This document shows positions 33,600 to 43,295 of a stretch of 64,000 nt of DNA, piece by piece. The DNA is taken from assembly GCF_040183065.1 (NCBI RefSeq), contig NC_091124.1, positions 95,808,501 through 95,872,500 of the forward strand, read 5' to 3'. The notes under the pieces were generated by a model. The model made no database searches. It had not been told where the DNA came from and worked only from the letters and a program-made list of their open reading frames with translations. The position numbers and the translations under genes were made by a program. Position 1 is the first letter of the stretch; each line of letters begins with the position of its first letter. This stretch comes from Periplaneta americana (taxonomy: Eukaryota > Arthropoda > Insecta > Blattodea > Blattidae).

Positions 33600-33700
33600 G
33601 AATTGGTACTCAAGTGGCTGAGTGGTTAGCTTCTCTGCCTTTCACAGTAATGACCTGGGTTAGATTTCCATCTCGGGGATATAGACCTACTGTTTCCCTT
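33600..33700 (+). repeat. tRNA-like SINE head
   Basis: CTCAAGTGGCTGAGTGGTTA (A-box, Ser/Leu-tRNA-like) and CCTGGGTTAGATTTCCATC (degenerate B-box), followed by 'tcggggatata'. Confidence 0.55.
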
Positions 33701-33822
33701 CACCAATGTCATGATTTCACTAACACTCAACAATCACCCTTTATTCTATGAGGTACTGAGCCAGGCCTACAGAACAAATACAAAATTGCTAGAAAAATAC
33801 GTTGTACGTTTGTATTTGTTGT

Positions 33823-33944
33823 TGTTTAGTCCACTGTCCGAAGACAGGTCTGAACCTCACAAGTGATACCAACAAGGCACTACTTATGAGGAAACTAGGT
33901 CAGGAGATAATGGGGTAGGGTGACCGTTCCTTTCCCCATATATT
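33823..33944 (+). repeat. dispersed repeat B, copy 1
   Basis: Shares 'ctgtccgaagacaggt', 'agtgataccaa-aaggca' and 'gataatggggtagggtg' with 57425-57540, same orientation, roughly 80% identical. Family unknown; probably the 3' end of a mobile element. Confidence 0.7.
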
Positions 33945-33965
33945 ATATTTAATAAATACAATTGC

Positions 33966-34200
33966 CACCAGCATAGCTCAGTCAGCTGAGGTGCTTGCTT
34001 GCTAATCCAAAGTTGGGTTTAGGCTTGGGTTAATTACCTGGTTGGGTTTTTCCGAGGTTTTCCCCAACCGTAAGGTGAATGTCAGGTAATCTATGGCGAA
34101 TCCTCGACTTCATCTCGTCAGATACCATCTCACTATCATCAATCCCAACAACACTAAATAACTAGTACAGCATAGTCAATTAACCAATAAAATAAATGCA
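33966..34200 (+). repeat. tRNA-derived SINE (CCAACC-tail family)
   Basis: Head: GCATAGCTCAGTCAGCTGAG (A-box) with a degenerate B-box. Body: 'gttgggtttttccgaggtt', 'ttccccaaccgtaaggtg', 'gtcaggtaatctatggcg', 'ctcactatcatcaatccc'. It ends near 'aaccaataaaataaa'. This looks full length. Confidence 0.7.
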
Positions 34201-34244
34201 ATTAATTTGATAGGAAGTGAGTGTGTCCTGGAAGTTATGAGAAA

Positions 34245-34318
34245 AATTCCGCCATCCAATGGACTCGAATCCAGGAGCTTCCAGTCTAAAGTCCATTGTT
34301 TTATCATATGAACTACTA
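34245..34318 (-). repeat. possible tRNA-like fragment
   Basis: On the minus strand CTGGATTCGAGTCCATTGG fits a B box, but the A-box region is weak. Confidence 0.3.
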
Positions 34319-34413
34319 CAGCTCCAAATTTATGGGCTAATTTTTGCAACTTATAAGTTCCTTTAAACTGTTTCAAGGTAATGTCAATTTAGAGAGAAAA
34401 GCGGCATTTTTTT

Positions 34414-35319
34414 TTAAACAAAAGCTAGACTCTTTGTTTCAACTTTACAGCGCACTGGTTTTTCACCTGAGTGACAACGCATATGTTTTGTTAAGTCATA
34501 ACTCTGAACACATCTCCAATCACATTCAGTACACAGATAACGTTTTCCTCCCATGTGGGCCCTCAAATGGTTAATGAGGGTACTACGACGTCCAAAATTG
34601 TTGCCGCACACAGTACAATGGTAGGGTTTTTCGCCTGTGTGACTCCACATGTGTTTAGTGAGCATATCACCACGACTGAAGCTCCTCCCACACACAGTAC
34701 ATAGATACGGTTTTTCTAGTGTGTGTATCCTCATGTGCTTTCTCAAACAGCTACCAAAACCGAACGACTCTCCACACACAGAACAACAATATGGTTTTTC
34801 ACCAGTATGAGTCCGTAAGTGGCCTTGAAGCTGATGCTTTAATGTGAAAATTTTCCCACAATCATGACAAAGGAATCGCTTCCTGTCCACTTCTGGTTTA
34901 GGCTGTGTCTGTAACTCCTCTACTCTGACTTTACTCCAAATGTCTTTCGAAACGTCCTTTATACAGTTGTCTTCCTGTAAACAAGTTTCATTAGAAGCCT
35001 TAGCTTTTTTTAAATCTTTATTCATCTCTTAGTAGAATTCTTTGCAGAGTTAACTGTTGTGGGCTGTACAGAATTTCCCTTCTGTCGTTTTTGAGATTCT
35101 TTTACATCTGAATTCGAATCATGTTTCTGCATCCTTGTAACATTTCTACTATATTTTCTTCCAGGAAATTGCATGTCAGTTTTCATTTTAAATTTTCCCA
35201 CCACAGGAACATGGATCCTCTTCTTTGTGCCAGTGTTTCCATTTGAGTTCGTTCCAGCTGGAAGACTGGACAAAAGACCTTCGGTGCTTTCAAAAAGCCA
35301 TCTTCTTCAGGTAATCTGT
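34414..35319 (-). CDS. C2H2 zinc-finger protein, last exon (frameshifted as read)
   Basis: The clearest candidate host gene. The C-terminal frame (from 35025 to 34414) has five C2H2 fingers joined by TGEKP-type linkers: CHDC...HLRTH, CSVC...HMRIH, CTVC...HMWSH, CTVC...HLRAH and CTEC...HMRCH. The family binds DNA in the nucleus. Upstream, a second frame (35273-35022; [14 protein letters not shown]...[10 protein letters not shown]) overlaps it by an ATGA and probably belongs to the same protein through a one-base shift. A third shift lies in the T-run near 35295, before LPEEDGF. A candidate acceptor CTGTGACAG lies at about 35320, which would make this the 3' exon. The N-terminal exons are not recognised. 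Two one-base shifts, one at a homopolymer, could be assembly errors or true decay. Confidence 0.6.
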
Positions 35320-35351
35320 CACAGAGAAAATCAAGTTAAGTAGGCCTAGAA

Positions 35352-35425
35352 TATAAAGGGTGATTCACATAAAAGGTTACAAGCCAATATCTCTTAAATG
35401 GATAAATAAAACTAAATGCTGATTT
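35352..35425 (+). repeat. dispersed repeat C, copy 1
   Basis: 'gtgattcacataaaaggtta' and 'atatctcttaaatggat-aataaaactaaatgc' match the reverse complement of 45105-45185. The family is not identified. It may extend to about 35720. Confidence 0.7.
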
Positions 35426-35745
35426 TTTTCAATCTTTATAACAGCAAGAGACCTTTCAAAAAAGTACATTGGAAACTTTTCAGTGTTTACTCTTCATGAG
35501 GAATTTGGGAGGGGGAGGAGGGTAAGTTTAGAATTTCAAATGAAATTACTATAATTTTTGGAAATTCTGATTTTTCTTTTTTATTATGTAACTTTCATCC
35601 AAAATATTTTCCTCCACAGTACAGTAGAATATTGAGAAGTACAGTATTAGGCATTTGAAATTTCGAAGGCATACTAGGTAAAAGTACGAAAGAAGTAAAA
35701 ATTTCAGAGATTTCATTTTACGTCACTTCATTAAGTGCTCAAAAT

Positions 35746-35775
35746 AATGGTGGTGGTGGTGGTGGTAGTGGTGGC
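35746..35775. repeat. (TGG)n microsatellite
   Basis: About seven near-perfect TGG repeats, close to the LINE 3' end. Confidence 0.85.
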
Positions 35776-35795
35776 AGCATCAATAGTAATAATAC

Positions 35796-36687
35796 TTACT
35801 TACTTACTGGCTTTTAAGGAACCCGGAGGTTCATTGCCGCCCTCACATAAGCCTGCCATTGGTCCCTATCCTGAGCAAGATTAATCCAGTCTCTACCATC
35901 ATATCCCACCTCCCTCAAATCCATTTTAATATTATCTTCCCACCTATGTCTCGGCCTCCCTAAAGGTCTTTTTCCCTCCGGCCTCCCAACTAACACTCTA
36001 TACGCATTTCTGGATTCACTCGTATGTGCTACATGTTCTGCCCATCTCAAACATCTGGATTTTATGTTCCTAATTATGTCAGGTGAAGAATACAATGCGT
36101 GCAGCTTTGCGTTGTGTAACTTTCTCCATTCTCCTGTAACTTCATCCCTCTTAGCCCCAAATATTTTCCTAAGAACCTTATTCTCAAACACCCTTAATCT
36201 CTGTTCCTCTCTCAAAGTGAGAGTCCAAGTTTCACAACCATACAGAACAACCGGTAATATAACTGTTTTATAAATTCTAACTTTCAGATTTTTTGACAGA
36301 AGACTAGATGACAAAAGCTTCTCAACCGAATAATAACACGCATTTCCCATATTTGTTCTGCATTTAATTTCCTCCCAAGTGTCATTTATATTTGTTACTG
36401 TTGCTCCAAGATATCTGAATTTTTCCACCTCTTCGAAAGATAAATCTCCAATTTTTATAGTTCCATTTCGTACAATATTCTGGTCACGAGACATAATCAT
36501 ATACTTAGTCTTTTCGGGATTTACTTCCAAACCTATCGCTTTACTTGCTTCAACTAGAATTTCCGCTTTTTCCCTAATCGTTTGTGGATTTTCTCCTAGC
36601 ATATTCACGTCATCCGCATAGACAAGAAGCTGATGTAACCCATTCAACTCCAAACCCTGTCTATTATCCTGAACTTTCCTAATGGTC

Positions 36688-36689
<2 letters not shown>
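35796..36689 (-). mobile_element. 5'-truncated LINE with intact 3' half of the reverse transcriptase
   Basis: An open frame of 291 codons (36689-35814) carries LLVYADDVNMLG, the RT motif C (YADD), then GLEVNPEKTKYMIMSRDQN, KFRYLGATVTNIND, VILPVVLYGCETWTLTLR, FENKVLRKIFGAKRDEV and GRPRHRWEDNIKMDLREVGY. It ends in AMNLRVP and a stop. Fingers, motifs A and B and any endonuclease are missing, so it is 5' truncated. This happens exactly at a (TAA)n microsatellite (36690-36753). The frame has no lesion, so insertion may be recent. Copies at 2745, 22905, 53910 and 55575 belong to the same family. Confidence 0.85.

Positions 36690-36753
<64 letters not shown>
36690..36753. repeat. (TAA)n microsatellite at the LINE 5' junction
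   Basis: About 21 trinucleotide repeats directly abutting the truncated LINE. The other end of the LINE is also next to 'taataata'. Confidence 0.95.
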
Positions 36754-36755
<2 letters not shown>

Positions 36756-37280
36756 CTTACATTAACATCTAAATACTTGTTAATAACATTTTATTAAGGT
36801 TTTTTCTAACATTTGACAACATACTTGTTCCTTTGTATCTTCTTTGGTTGTAGGTGCTGTAGGCATGACTTTTTGTTTTATGTACCTCATAAAAAATAAT
36901 CAAGTAAGCAGGCTGGCCATGTGACAGGTCCAGCACTTCCAATTCATATGTAATCTAACTTCTTATTTAACAGTTCATGCATACATCTTGCAAAATGTGG
37001 TGAGGCATCATTCGCTTTTCACGTGACTTAGTTCATACGTCTCTTATTCTTTGTGGCTACAACATTTTGTTTAGGAGCATGTAATATTTAACCAACAACG
37101 ATTGAGTCATATTACAACTAGGGGCTAGGCAATGTTGCTTAAGCACAAATGACTCCTGTTGTTCCAGGAGATTAAAAAGCTGCGACCTCCATGAAAAGGG
37201 GTATAGTAATGTTCTTACATTGAGAGATAAGAGTGGTTAACTTATACCATTTAAAATTCTAAAGTAAACCCCCTTGGGGA
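36754..37280. other. non-coding stretch before the LTR element
   Basis: No feature recognised. Confidence 0.4.
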
Positions 37281-38501
37281 TGAAGGGGGGGGAGTCTGTG
37301 CTGTTTTATTTCGGCACGTCTTTCTTTTCCTTTCTATTTCTTTTACATTTTTCTATCTTTATACTTTTCTCTGTTAGTTTTAATTATTCTAACTCTTCAT
37401 AGATGACTTGTAGTTTTTTCGTTTCTGATCTAGTTCTTCTTACTTCTCGTAGATGACTTCTTTCCTCTCACCTTTCTGTTTTCCCGTAGTCTATGGTGTT
37501 CTTTCTTGTAATCTGTGGAGAGTTGAAAACAAGGGCCTAGCCTATGGCTGGCGAGTGATTGGTTGATTCCCTGGGGAGAATTAGTATTTATTGCTGATTG
37601 GTTGATACCCTGGGGAGAATTTAGTATTTTTCATTACGTTATCCGATTGATTAAGATAGAGACGCCGTTTGGTATTTCGCCTGTGAAGCGAGTTGTTCAG
37701 GCTAATGGCGTCAGTACGCTAGAGGGATGGCTTGGAGGTAGAACATGTGTTGTGAAGGGCACGAGCTCCTATGTAGGCCGGGGATCGAACTGGGTTCGAT
37801 AAGTCTACTAGTAGCTGCGTAGTCCAACGTGTTGTGGGATCCTGCGAGTGTATCGCAGAAGATATTCGTGTGGAGTTTAGCGGAGAGTTTTGTGATGTAC
37901 TAATTATCTTGAACTGCATTCATTTTTCTGTCTGACTAGCGTGCAGTCAACTCTGGTTAAATACCGGTCTGTATTTTTATTTCAGGTTATTCTTTCTCTA
38001 GCTGTGATATAACTAAAAGTCTACCACAAACTACAAGGAGTTCAGTGAGATGGTTTTGGTTTACGTTTTACTTAGTTATTGCAGCAGAACGAATTTGACG
38101 AGTATGAAATTCACAATGAAGGCACCCATTGTTGTGTGACGTTTGAGGGGTGGCCAATTTGAGTGTAACGGCTATGTGTGTGCTGAGTGTTGTTACATCA
38201 AGGTTGTATGACAAGATGGATGCCAGCGAGGGGGAGTATCTGCCTGTGTAAGGTAATTAGCTGGATTTGATTAACATTACTCTGTGAAGAAGATATTTTC
38301 TGTGCTACGAATTTATTTTGTTGTTTATTCTAAATAAATGGTTGTGTTTAACATAGGGAGTGTGTGTTGTTACTTAACTACCTCGACACGTAGATTACCA
38401 TCCTGATCATAACGTTTCATGGCAGGGTTATTTGGTATTATTAAGATATTTATCTTTTATTTTATTAACAAAGAAGACCAACCAGACCCAGCGATGGTTC
38501 A
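37281..38501 (+). repeat. 5' LTR
   Basis: Runs from TG plus a G-run and AGTCTGTGCTG to CCAGACCCAGCGATGGTTCA, a TG...CA repeat of 1221 bp. Identity with the 3' LTR ends exactly at GGTTCA. The next bases (GTGTTAGCAG...) should hold the primer-binding site, but do not begin with the usual TGG. Confidence 0.8.
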
Positions 38502-38595
38502 GTGTTAGCAGAATTGCGTGGTTATGATCGGCGTTTGGAATCTCAAAGCCGAGGTACTTGGGATTGTGCTGTTTTGTTGTTTTTTGTATTTCAAG

Positions 38596-39857
38596 ATGGA
38601 TGCTGGAATGGTGGAGTGGCGCGCCCTCCGTAAAGATGAGTTGCTATATGAGTTGAGAGCACGTGGTGCGGAGGTTACTCGAACGCGGATGTCACCACTC
38701 TCCTAGCCAAAGCTAGGGAACTGGGTTCGTTTCCCAGCAGACTCCGCGGAAATACCCCCAGTACTGTATCGCTAGTGAACTTTTCAAATCTGTAGAAATC
38801 GTGGAGTCCTTTTCGGAATTTCTGGAGGAGTTGAGGGTCGATTTTCAGAAGGATCGTTTTAGAAGAATATGGAACCGGGTGATTCACTGGGAATTACGAC
38901 TGAAAGATATACTCGAGGTTAAGTTGGAAGTTGTAGATAGGGAAAAGTTCGAGAAGGAAATGCAGAGATTGGGGATAGTGAAAATGGAACTAACGAATTT
39001 GAAAAAGAGTAGGAGCCAGGAGACCACGAGAGAGCAGAAACAGGGTTCAGGGGTGGCCAATGAAGCTTAAGTCCCTGTGAAAGTTTCCAATCTCGACAGG
39101 AAGAAGGACTACCTTAGCTTGATTTTTTCTAACATGCCTAATCCTTTTGAATCTGTTCTGAAAAAAGGGATGGTTTTCTCCGTTAGTAGTAATACAGGCA
39201 GTCATGCATTTTCTGAGGGTGTTAGTGCAGTTTAAGGGTATATGTAGAGCTTTTCATTTGGATGAGGCCTCGCTATTACATCTGATGTTCCCTTTTGCTA
39301 ATGGAGTGTTAACTAACAGAGTATTGGCGGCCATTGAAGACGAAAAAACCTTGCTAGATTTTCATAAGGATATCCTGAACGAGTTCATTCCTGACAAGAC
39401 TCGTCATCTTCTGTTCTGGGAGTATTTCTACCGTAAACAAGGTGACAGTGAGACCCTACTTGAATACGTGGAAGAGTTAAAAGTCATCGAAAAGGTTTTT
39501 GTAACTGGGTTGACGGAAAGTCAGATAGTGGATGCTGTGTTGTCAGGGGCGCGCGATCCCGAGATCAGGGCTCAATATCTAAGTGCCAACCGGCCGCAGA
39601 TCTTCCTTCAGCTCGATGCGTTATGTGTGCAGAATCAGGCGATACTAGATAGTGGTGCCCTGGCAGGAACCACCCCGACTAGATCCGTCGTTTTGGGACA
39701 GGGCAATAGGTGTTTTGTTTGTAACAAAGCAGGGCATTTTGCCCGTGAATGTAATCGACGGAGTCACGTGGAGCAAAATCAGAGAAAGAGTGAAGAAGTT
39801 GTTCGGGTTGTGTCTCGTGAGATAAGTGCCCCCTCGCGGTCAGTGCCCCATTGCTAG
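38596..39857 (+). pseudogene. gag-like gene with CCHC knuckle, frameshifted
   Basis: The start at 38596 reads MDAGMVEWRALRKDELLYEL, RARGAEVTR, then shifts frame near 38685 (DVTTLLAKARELGS). A middle frame from 38801 has a lysine/glutamate-rich segment (VKMELTNLKKSR). From 39204 a 217-codon frame contains a capsid-like helical region (ICRAFHLDEASLLHLMFPFA, FHKDILNEFIPDKTR, LLFWEYFYRKQGDSETLLEY) and a zinc knuckle CFVCNKAGHFARECN (C-x2-C-x4-H-x4-C). Gag packages element RNA and builds the particle. At least two frame breaks and an in-frame stop near 39070 disable it as read. It overlaps the protease frame by about 30 bases, as expected for a -1 or +1 shifted gag-pol junction. Confidence 0.75.
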
Positions 39858-40686
39858 GGCTCAGTTAGGTGGAGAGTTAGTGGAGGTGTTGTTGGACACA
39901 GGCAGTGTCGTTTCTTTGGTTAGTTTAGAATTAGCGTGGAAGAAGGGATGGGAGATTATCCCCGGGAACATGGTGTTGTTCTCGGCTACTTCCCAGTCTC
40001 TTTCGGTCAGTGCTCGTGTCAGTTTGAAAGTTAAGGTTGGACAGGTAGTTTGCGAATTTAGTTTCTGGGTTGTCGAAGGTTTGGTTAACCCCACCATCTT
40101 TGGCGCTGATTTCATGGTGGAGACGGGGCTTATTGTAGACATCCCACAGGAGGAATTTTATTTTAAACATGCTTCGGAGATCAAATTCCACTTTGCTAAT
40201 CGATGTAAGGCACCCAAATTGCTTCCAGTTGGGGCATCGGTGGACCTTGTTGCTCATAGGGATGAAGGGGAAAGTCAGGAAGTAGATTCGAGTTCCTTGG
40301 GGAAAGATCGGGTCTGCGTTGGTCAGCCGGAACTGAGTGGTTCTCCAATTGTACTTCAGGAGTTGAGTGAAGTTCCCTTGCCGTTTTCAGGAGTTACGAA
40401 GTCTCTACACCACGATCCAGATCCCGGAGTCAGTTTGGAACGTTTTCGGGAGGAACGGGATAGGATAACTTGCGAGTTGGGAAAGGGTATAACTTGTTAT
40501 ACCGCTAAAAGTTATCGGGAACCAAAGCCAGGGGTTACCAGGGGATTTATAGCCGCTGTGTCAGTTCCCCGTTTAAAGTTGGGTTTTGTGGCGCCCAAGA
40601 AGACTTTCTCCGCGCCCACGATTCTCTGCTTAAGGAAGTGCGGGGTGCGCGGCACCAACCACATGGTCAGGGGTTTTTCCCCATGA
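39826..40686 (+). pseudogene. retropepsin domain, pol truncated after it
   Basis: The frame contains GELVEVLLDTGSVVSLVS, the active-site D-T-G-S of a retroviral-type aspartic protease, followed about 85 residues later by VNPTIFGADFMVE, the hydrophobic-G(A)D flap-side partner motif. It cleaves Gag-Pol in the particle. The open frame continues to 40686, with an acidic linker (HRDEGESQEVD, LSEVPLPFSGV) and FVAPKKTFSAPTI, and then stops. None of the RT motifs (LPQG, YxDD) follow, nor an integrase HHCC or DDE, before the 3' LTR. An internal deletion of several kilobases is the simplest explanation. Confidence 0.7.
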
Positions 40687-40816
40687 ATGTAACACCTGTG
40701 TGGCACCGGGTCAGAATACCGCCACTGCAGCCCATGCATGAAGTAAAAGTCTTCTAAAATGGGCACCTTTTCCCCCTAAGGGAATGTAAAAGGGGAAAAG
40801 GTTAGGTTAAGTTATG

Positions 40817-41005
40817 TGAGTGTGATCTGGTCAGTTTAGCCGTCCCAGGGTTTTGCGTTGTGACGGACGGCGAAATGACACTGCAGACGGATTTTGGGAG
40901 TGACGTCAGAGAGGTTGCGTGAGTGAGATCTGGTCAGTTTGGCCGTACCAGGTTTTTCATTGTGACGGACGGCCAAACGACACTGCAGACGGAATTTTGT
41001 GTTCA
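40817..41005. repeat. ~106-bp tandem duplication
   Basis: 'gtgatctggtcagttt-gccgt' to 'cactgcagacgga' occurs twice (from 40817 and from 40923), about 88% identical by eye. Confidence 0.85.
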
Positions 41006-41081
41006 GATCAGAACTGGTTCGGGTTTCTGATAACTCTGTTATTACAGAGCTGTATACCTAAATGTCTCATTTAGTGAGCTA

Positions 41082-41113
41082 AGGGTTGTTTTAATTACTA
41101 TTAAAACAACCCT
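41082..41113. other. perfect 14-bp hairpin
   Basis: AGGGTTGTTTTAAT, loop TACT, ATTAAAACAACCCT: a perfect stem in the pol-less interior of the LTR element. A terminator, packaging or regulatory role is possible but unsupported. Confidence 0.8.
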
Positions 41114-41744
41114 GCACCAAACGGTGGTATTTACTAAAACTACCCAGTAAAAGTTTGTACTAGAGTGTATCATGAGTGGACGGTGTGATGAGTATTGTGT
41201 ACTAACCTGGTTTTGTCACGAAGGAGTGTGTTACCTTTTATATTCATGAACGGGCAGTGGACACATATATGATTGTGCATATCATCAAGAGGAAGTGATA
41301 AAATGGCTGAAAAGACTATTATACCAGAAATGGTCATATGTGAAGCAAGTTATAGACATCACTTAAAAGTTTGTATTGTTCACGTGTTTTCCTTCGTTTC
41401 AAGTTTATCTTATTCACTTTGACATTGTTGTATTATTAAGTATTTCTATGTTTTTGAGTTCTATATTGTTACGTGTGTTTTTAGTTCTAGGTTGGCTTTT
41501 ATGTATCATCACAGCTCGAGCTAGTTATTTTGGGGGTCGTTTATTCGCAAAATTTATCTTTTCCTTTTTCTCTTCTCTCTTTATATGTTTTATCGTCTTC
41601 TCTTTCGTGTCCTCTATCATTTGTAGCTTACTTTCTTTCTAATTTCTTTTCTCTACTTGTTTCTCTTCTTCCTTTCTGTCACTTTAAGATGTTGCTGTTT
41701 ATGTTTGTTTGGCTTTGTTGCATCGATCACGTTTGTGGTGGATA
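41114..41744. other. LTR-element interior without coding motif
   Basis: Pyrimidine-rich. An 88-codon frame at 41376-41642 is very hydrophobic but looks like a by-product of T-rich DNA. Confidence 0.4.
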
Positions 41745-41818
41745 TATTTACTGATTGCGCCAAAGGTGGAAGTGTGCTGTGACTATAACCCAGAGGTCCG
41801 TGGATCGAAGGAATTTAG
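41745..41818 (+). repeat. initiator-tRNA-Met-like segment inside the LTR element
   Basis: 'tgattgcgccaaaggtggaa' 'gtgtgctg' 'tgactataacccagag' 'gtccgtggatcgaa' follows the order of a eukaryotic initiator tRNA: D-arm GGAAG-GTGCTG, anticodon arm with CATAACCCAG (here CTATAACCCAG) and T-arm GGTCCGTGGATCGAA. The acceptor stem is not conserved. Initiator tRNA primes several LTR retrotransposons, so primer capture is one explanation. Confidence 0.55.
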
Positions 41819-42540
41819 TTGGTTGGGGTTACTGCAACGGACTGCAGTCATTCCGAAGGGCCAAGTGGGTCGCGGGGGAGCACGGTGGGGATACCGCCTC
41901 TACCCGTGGACACTCGGTGCCTAAACGATTTATGTTCGACCGTCTGGATGGGTTGCAGCAGTGGCGTCAGTGCTGGTTGTGCACTTGGAAGATACAGTAC
42001 CTAGTGGCTTGTGATGGGACATAGCTGGGGATGAGCTCCCTTTTTGGTAGCCTACTTGTCCACACAGCATCTTTGGACCTGGAGTTGGCGCTGTTCAGGA
42101 ACTGCGCCAGTTTTGGGGGGGGGGGGAGTCTGTGCTGTTTTATTTTGGCACGTCTTTCTTTTCCTTTCTATTTCTTTTACATTTTTCTATCTTTATACTT
42201 TTCTCTGTTAGTTTTAATTATTCTAACTCTTCATAGATGACTTGTAGTTTTTTCGTTTCTGATCTAGTTCTTCTTACTTCTCGTAGATGACTTCTTTCCT
42301 CTCACCTTTCTGTTTTCCCGTAGTCTATGGTGTTCTTTCTTGTAATCTGTGGTGAGTTGAAAACAAGGGCCTAGCCTATGGCTGGCGAATGATTGGTTGA
42401 TTCCCTGGAGAGAATTAGTATTTATTGCTGATTGGTTGATACCCTGGGGAGAATTTAGTATTTATCATTATGTTATCCGATTGGTTAAGATAGAGACGCC
42501 GTTTGGTATTTCGCCTGTGAAGCGAGTTGTTCAGGCTAAT

Positions 42541-42858
42541 GGCGTCAGTACGCTAGAGGGATGGCTTGGAGGTAGAACGTGTGTTGTAAAGGGCACGAGC
42601 TCCTATATAGGCCGGGAATCGAACTGGGTTCGATAAGTCTACTAGTAGCTGCGTAGTCCAACGTGTTGTGGGAACCTGCAAGTGTATCGCAGAGGTTGCA
42701 GCAGTGGCATCAGTACGCTAGAGGGATGGCTTGGAGGTAGAACATGTGTTGTGAAGGGCACGAGCTCCTATGTAGGCCGGGGATCGAACTGGGTTCGATA
42801 AGTCTACTAGTAGCTGCGTAGTCCAACGTGTTGTGGGATCCTGCGAGTGTATCGCAGA
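42541..42858. repeat. 165-bp duplication inside the 3' LTR
   Basis: Unit 1 (42541-42693) and unit 2 (42706-42858) both run from 'ggcRtcagtacgctagaggg' to 'tatcgcaga'. Unit 2 matches the 5' LTR (37707-37859) essentially exactly. Unit 1 carries several private changes. The linker 'ggttgcagcagtggcatcag' (42694-42713) copies 41951-41970 from the element interior. Confidence 0.85.
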
Positions 42859-43295
42859 AGATATTCGTGTGGAGTTTAGCGGAGAGTTTTGTGATGTACT
42901 AATTATCTTGAACTGCGTTCATTTTTCTGTCTGACTAGCGTGCAGTCAACTCTGGTTAAATACCGGTCTGTATTTTTATTTCAGGTTATTCTTTCTCTAG
43001 CTGTGATATAACTAAAAGTCTACCACAAACTACAAGGAGTTCAGTGAGATGGTTTTGGTTTACGTTTTACTTAGTTATTGCAGCAGAACGAATTTGACAA
43101 GTATGAAATTCACAATGAAGGCACCCATTGTTGTGTGACGTTTGAGGGGTGGCCAATTTGAGTGTAACGGCTATGTGTGTGCTGAGTGTTGGTTACGTCA
43201 AGGTTGTATGACAAGATGGATGCCAGCGAGGGGGAGTACCTGCCTATGTAACGTAATTAGCTGGATTTGATTAACATTACTCTGTGAAGAAGATA

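Noticed and set aside
36064-36621. plus-strand frames of 69 and 80 codons
   Set aside because: Antisense shadows of the LINE reverse transcriptase on the minus strand.
37270-37290. target-site duplication of the LTR element
   Set aside because: GGGGA on the left and ACACT on the right do not match, and G-runs blur the left boundary.
38502-38522. primer-binding site for the LTR element
   Set aside because: The bases after the 5' LTR do not begin with TGG, and I could not match them to a tRNA 3' end by eye.
41376-41642. 88-codon hydrophobic frame resembling a membrane protein
   Set aside because: T- and C-rich DNA produces Phe/Leu/Ser-rich frames; there is no start context or relative, and it lies in a retroelement interior.
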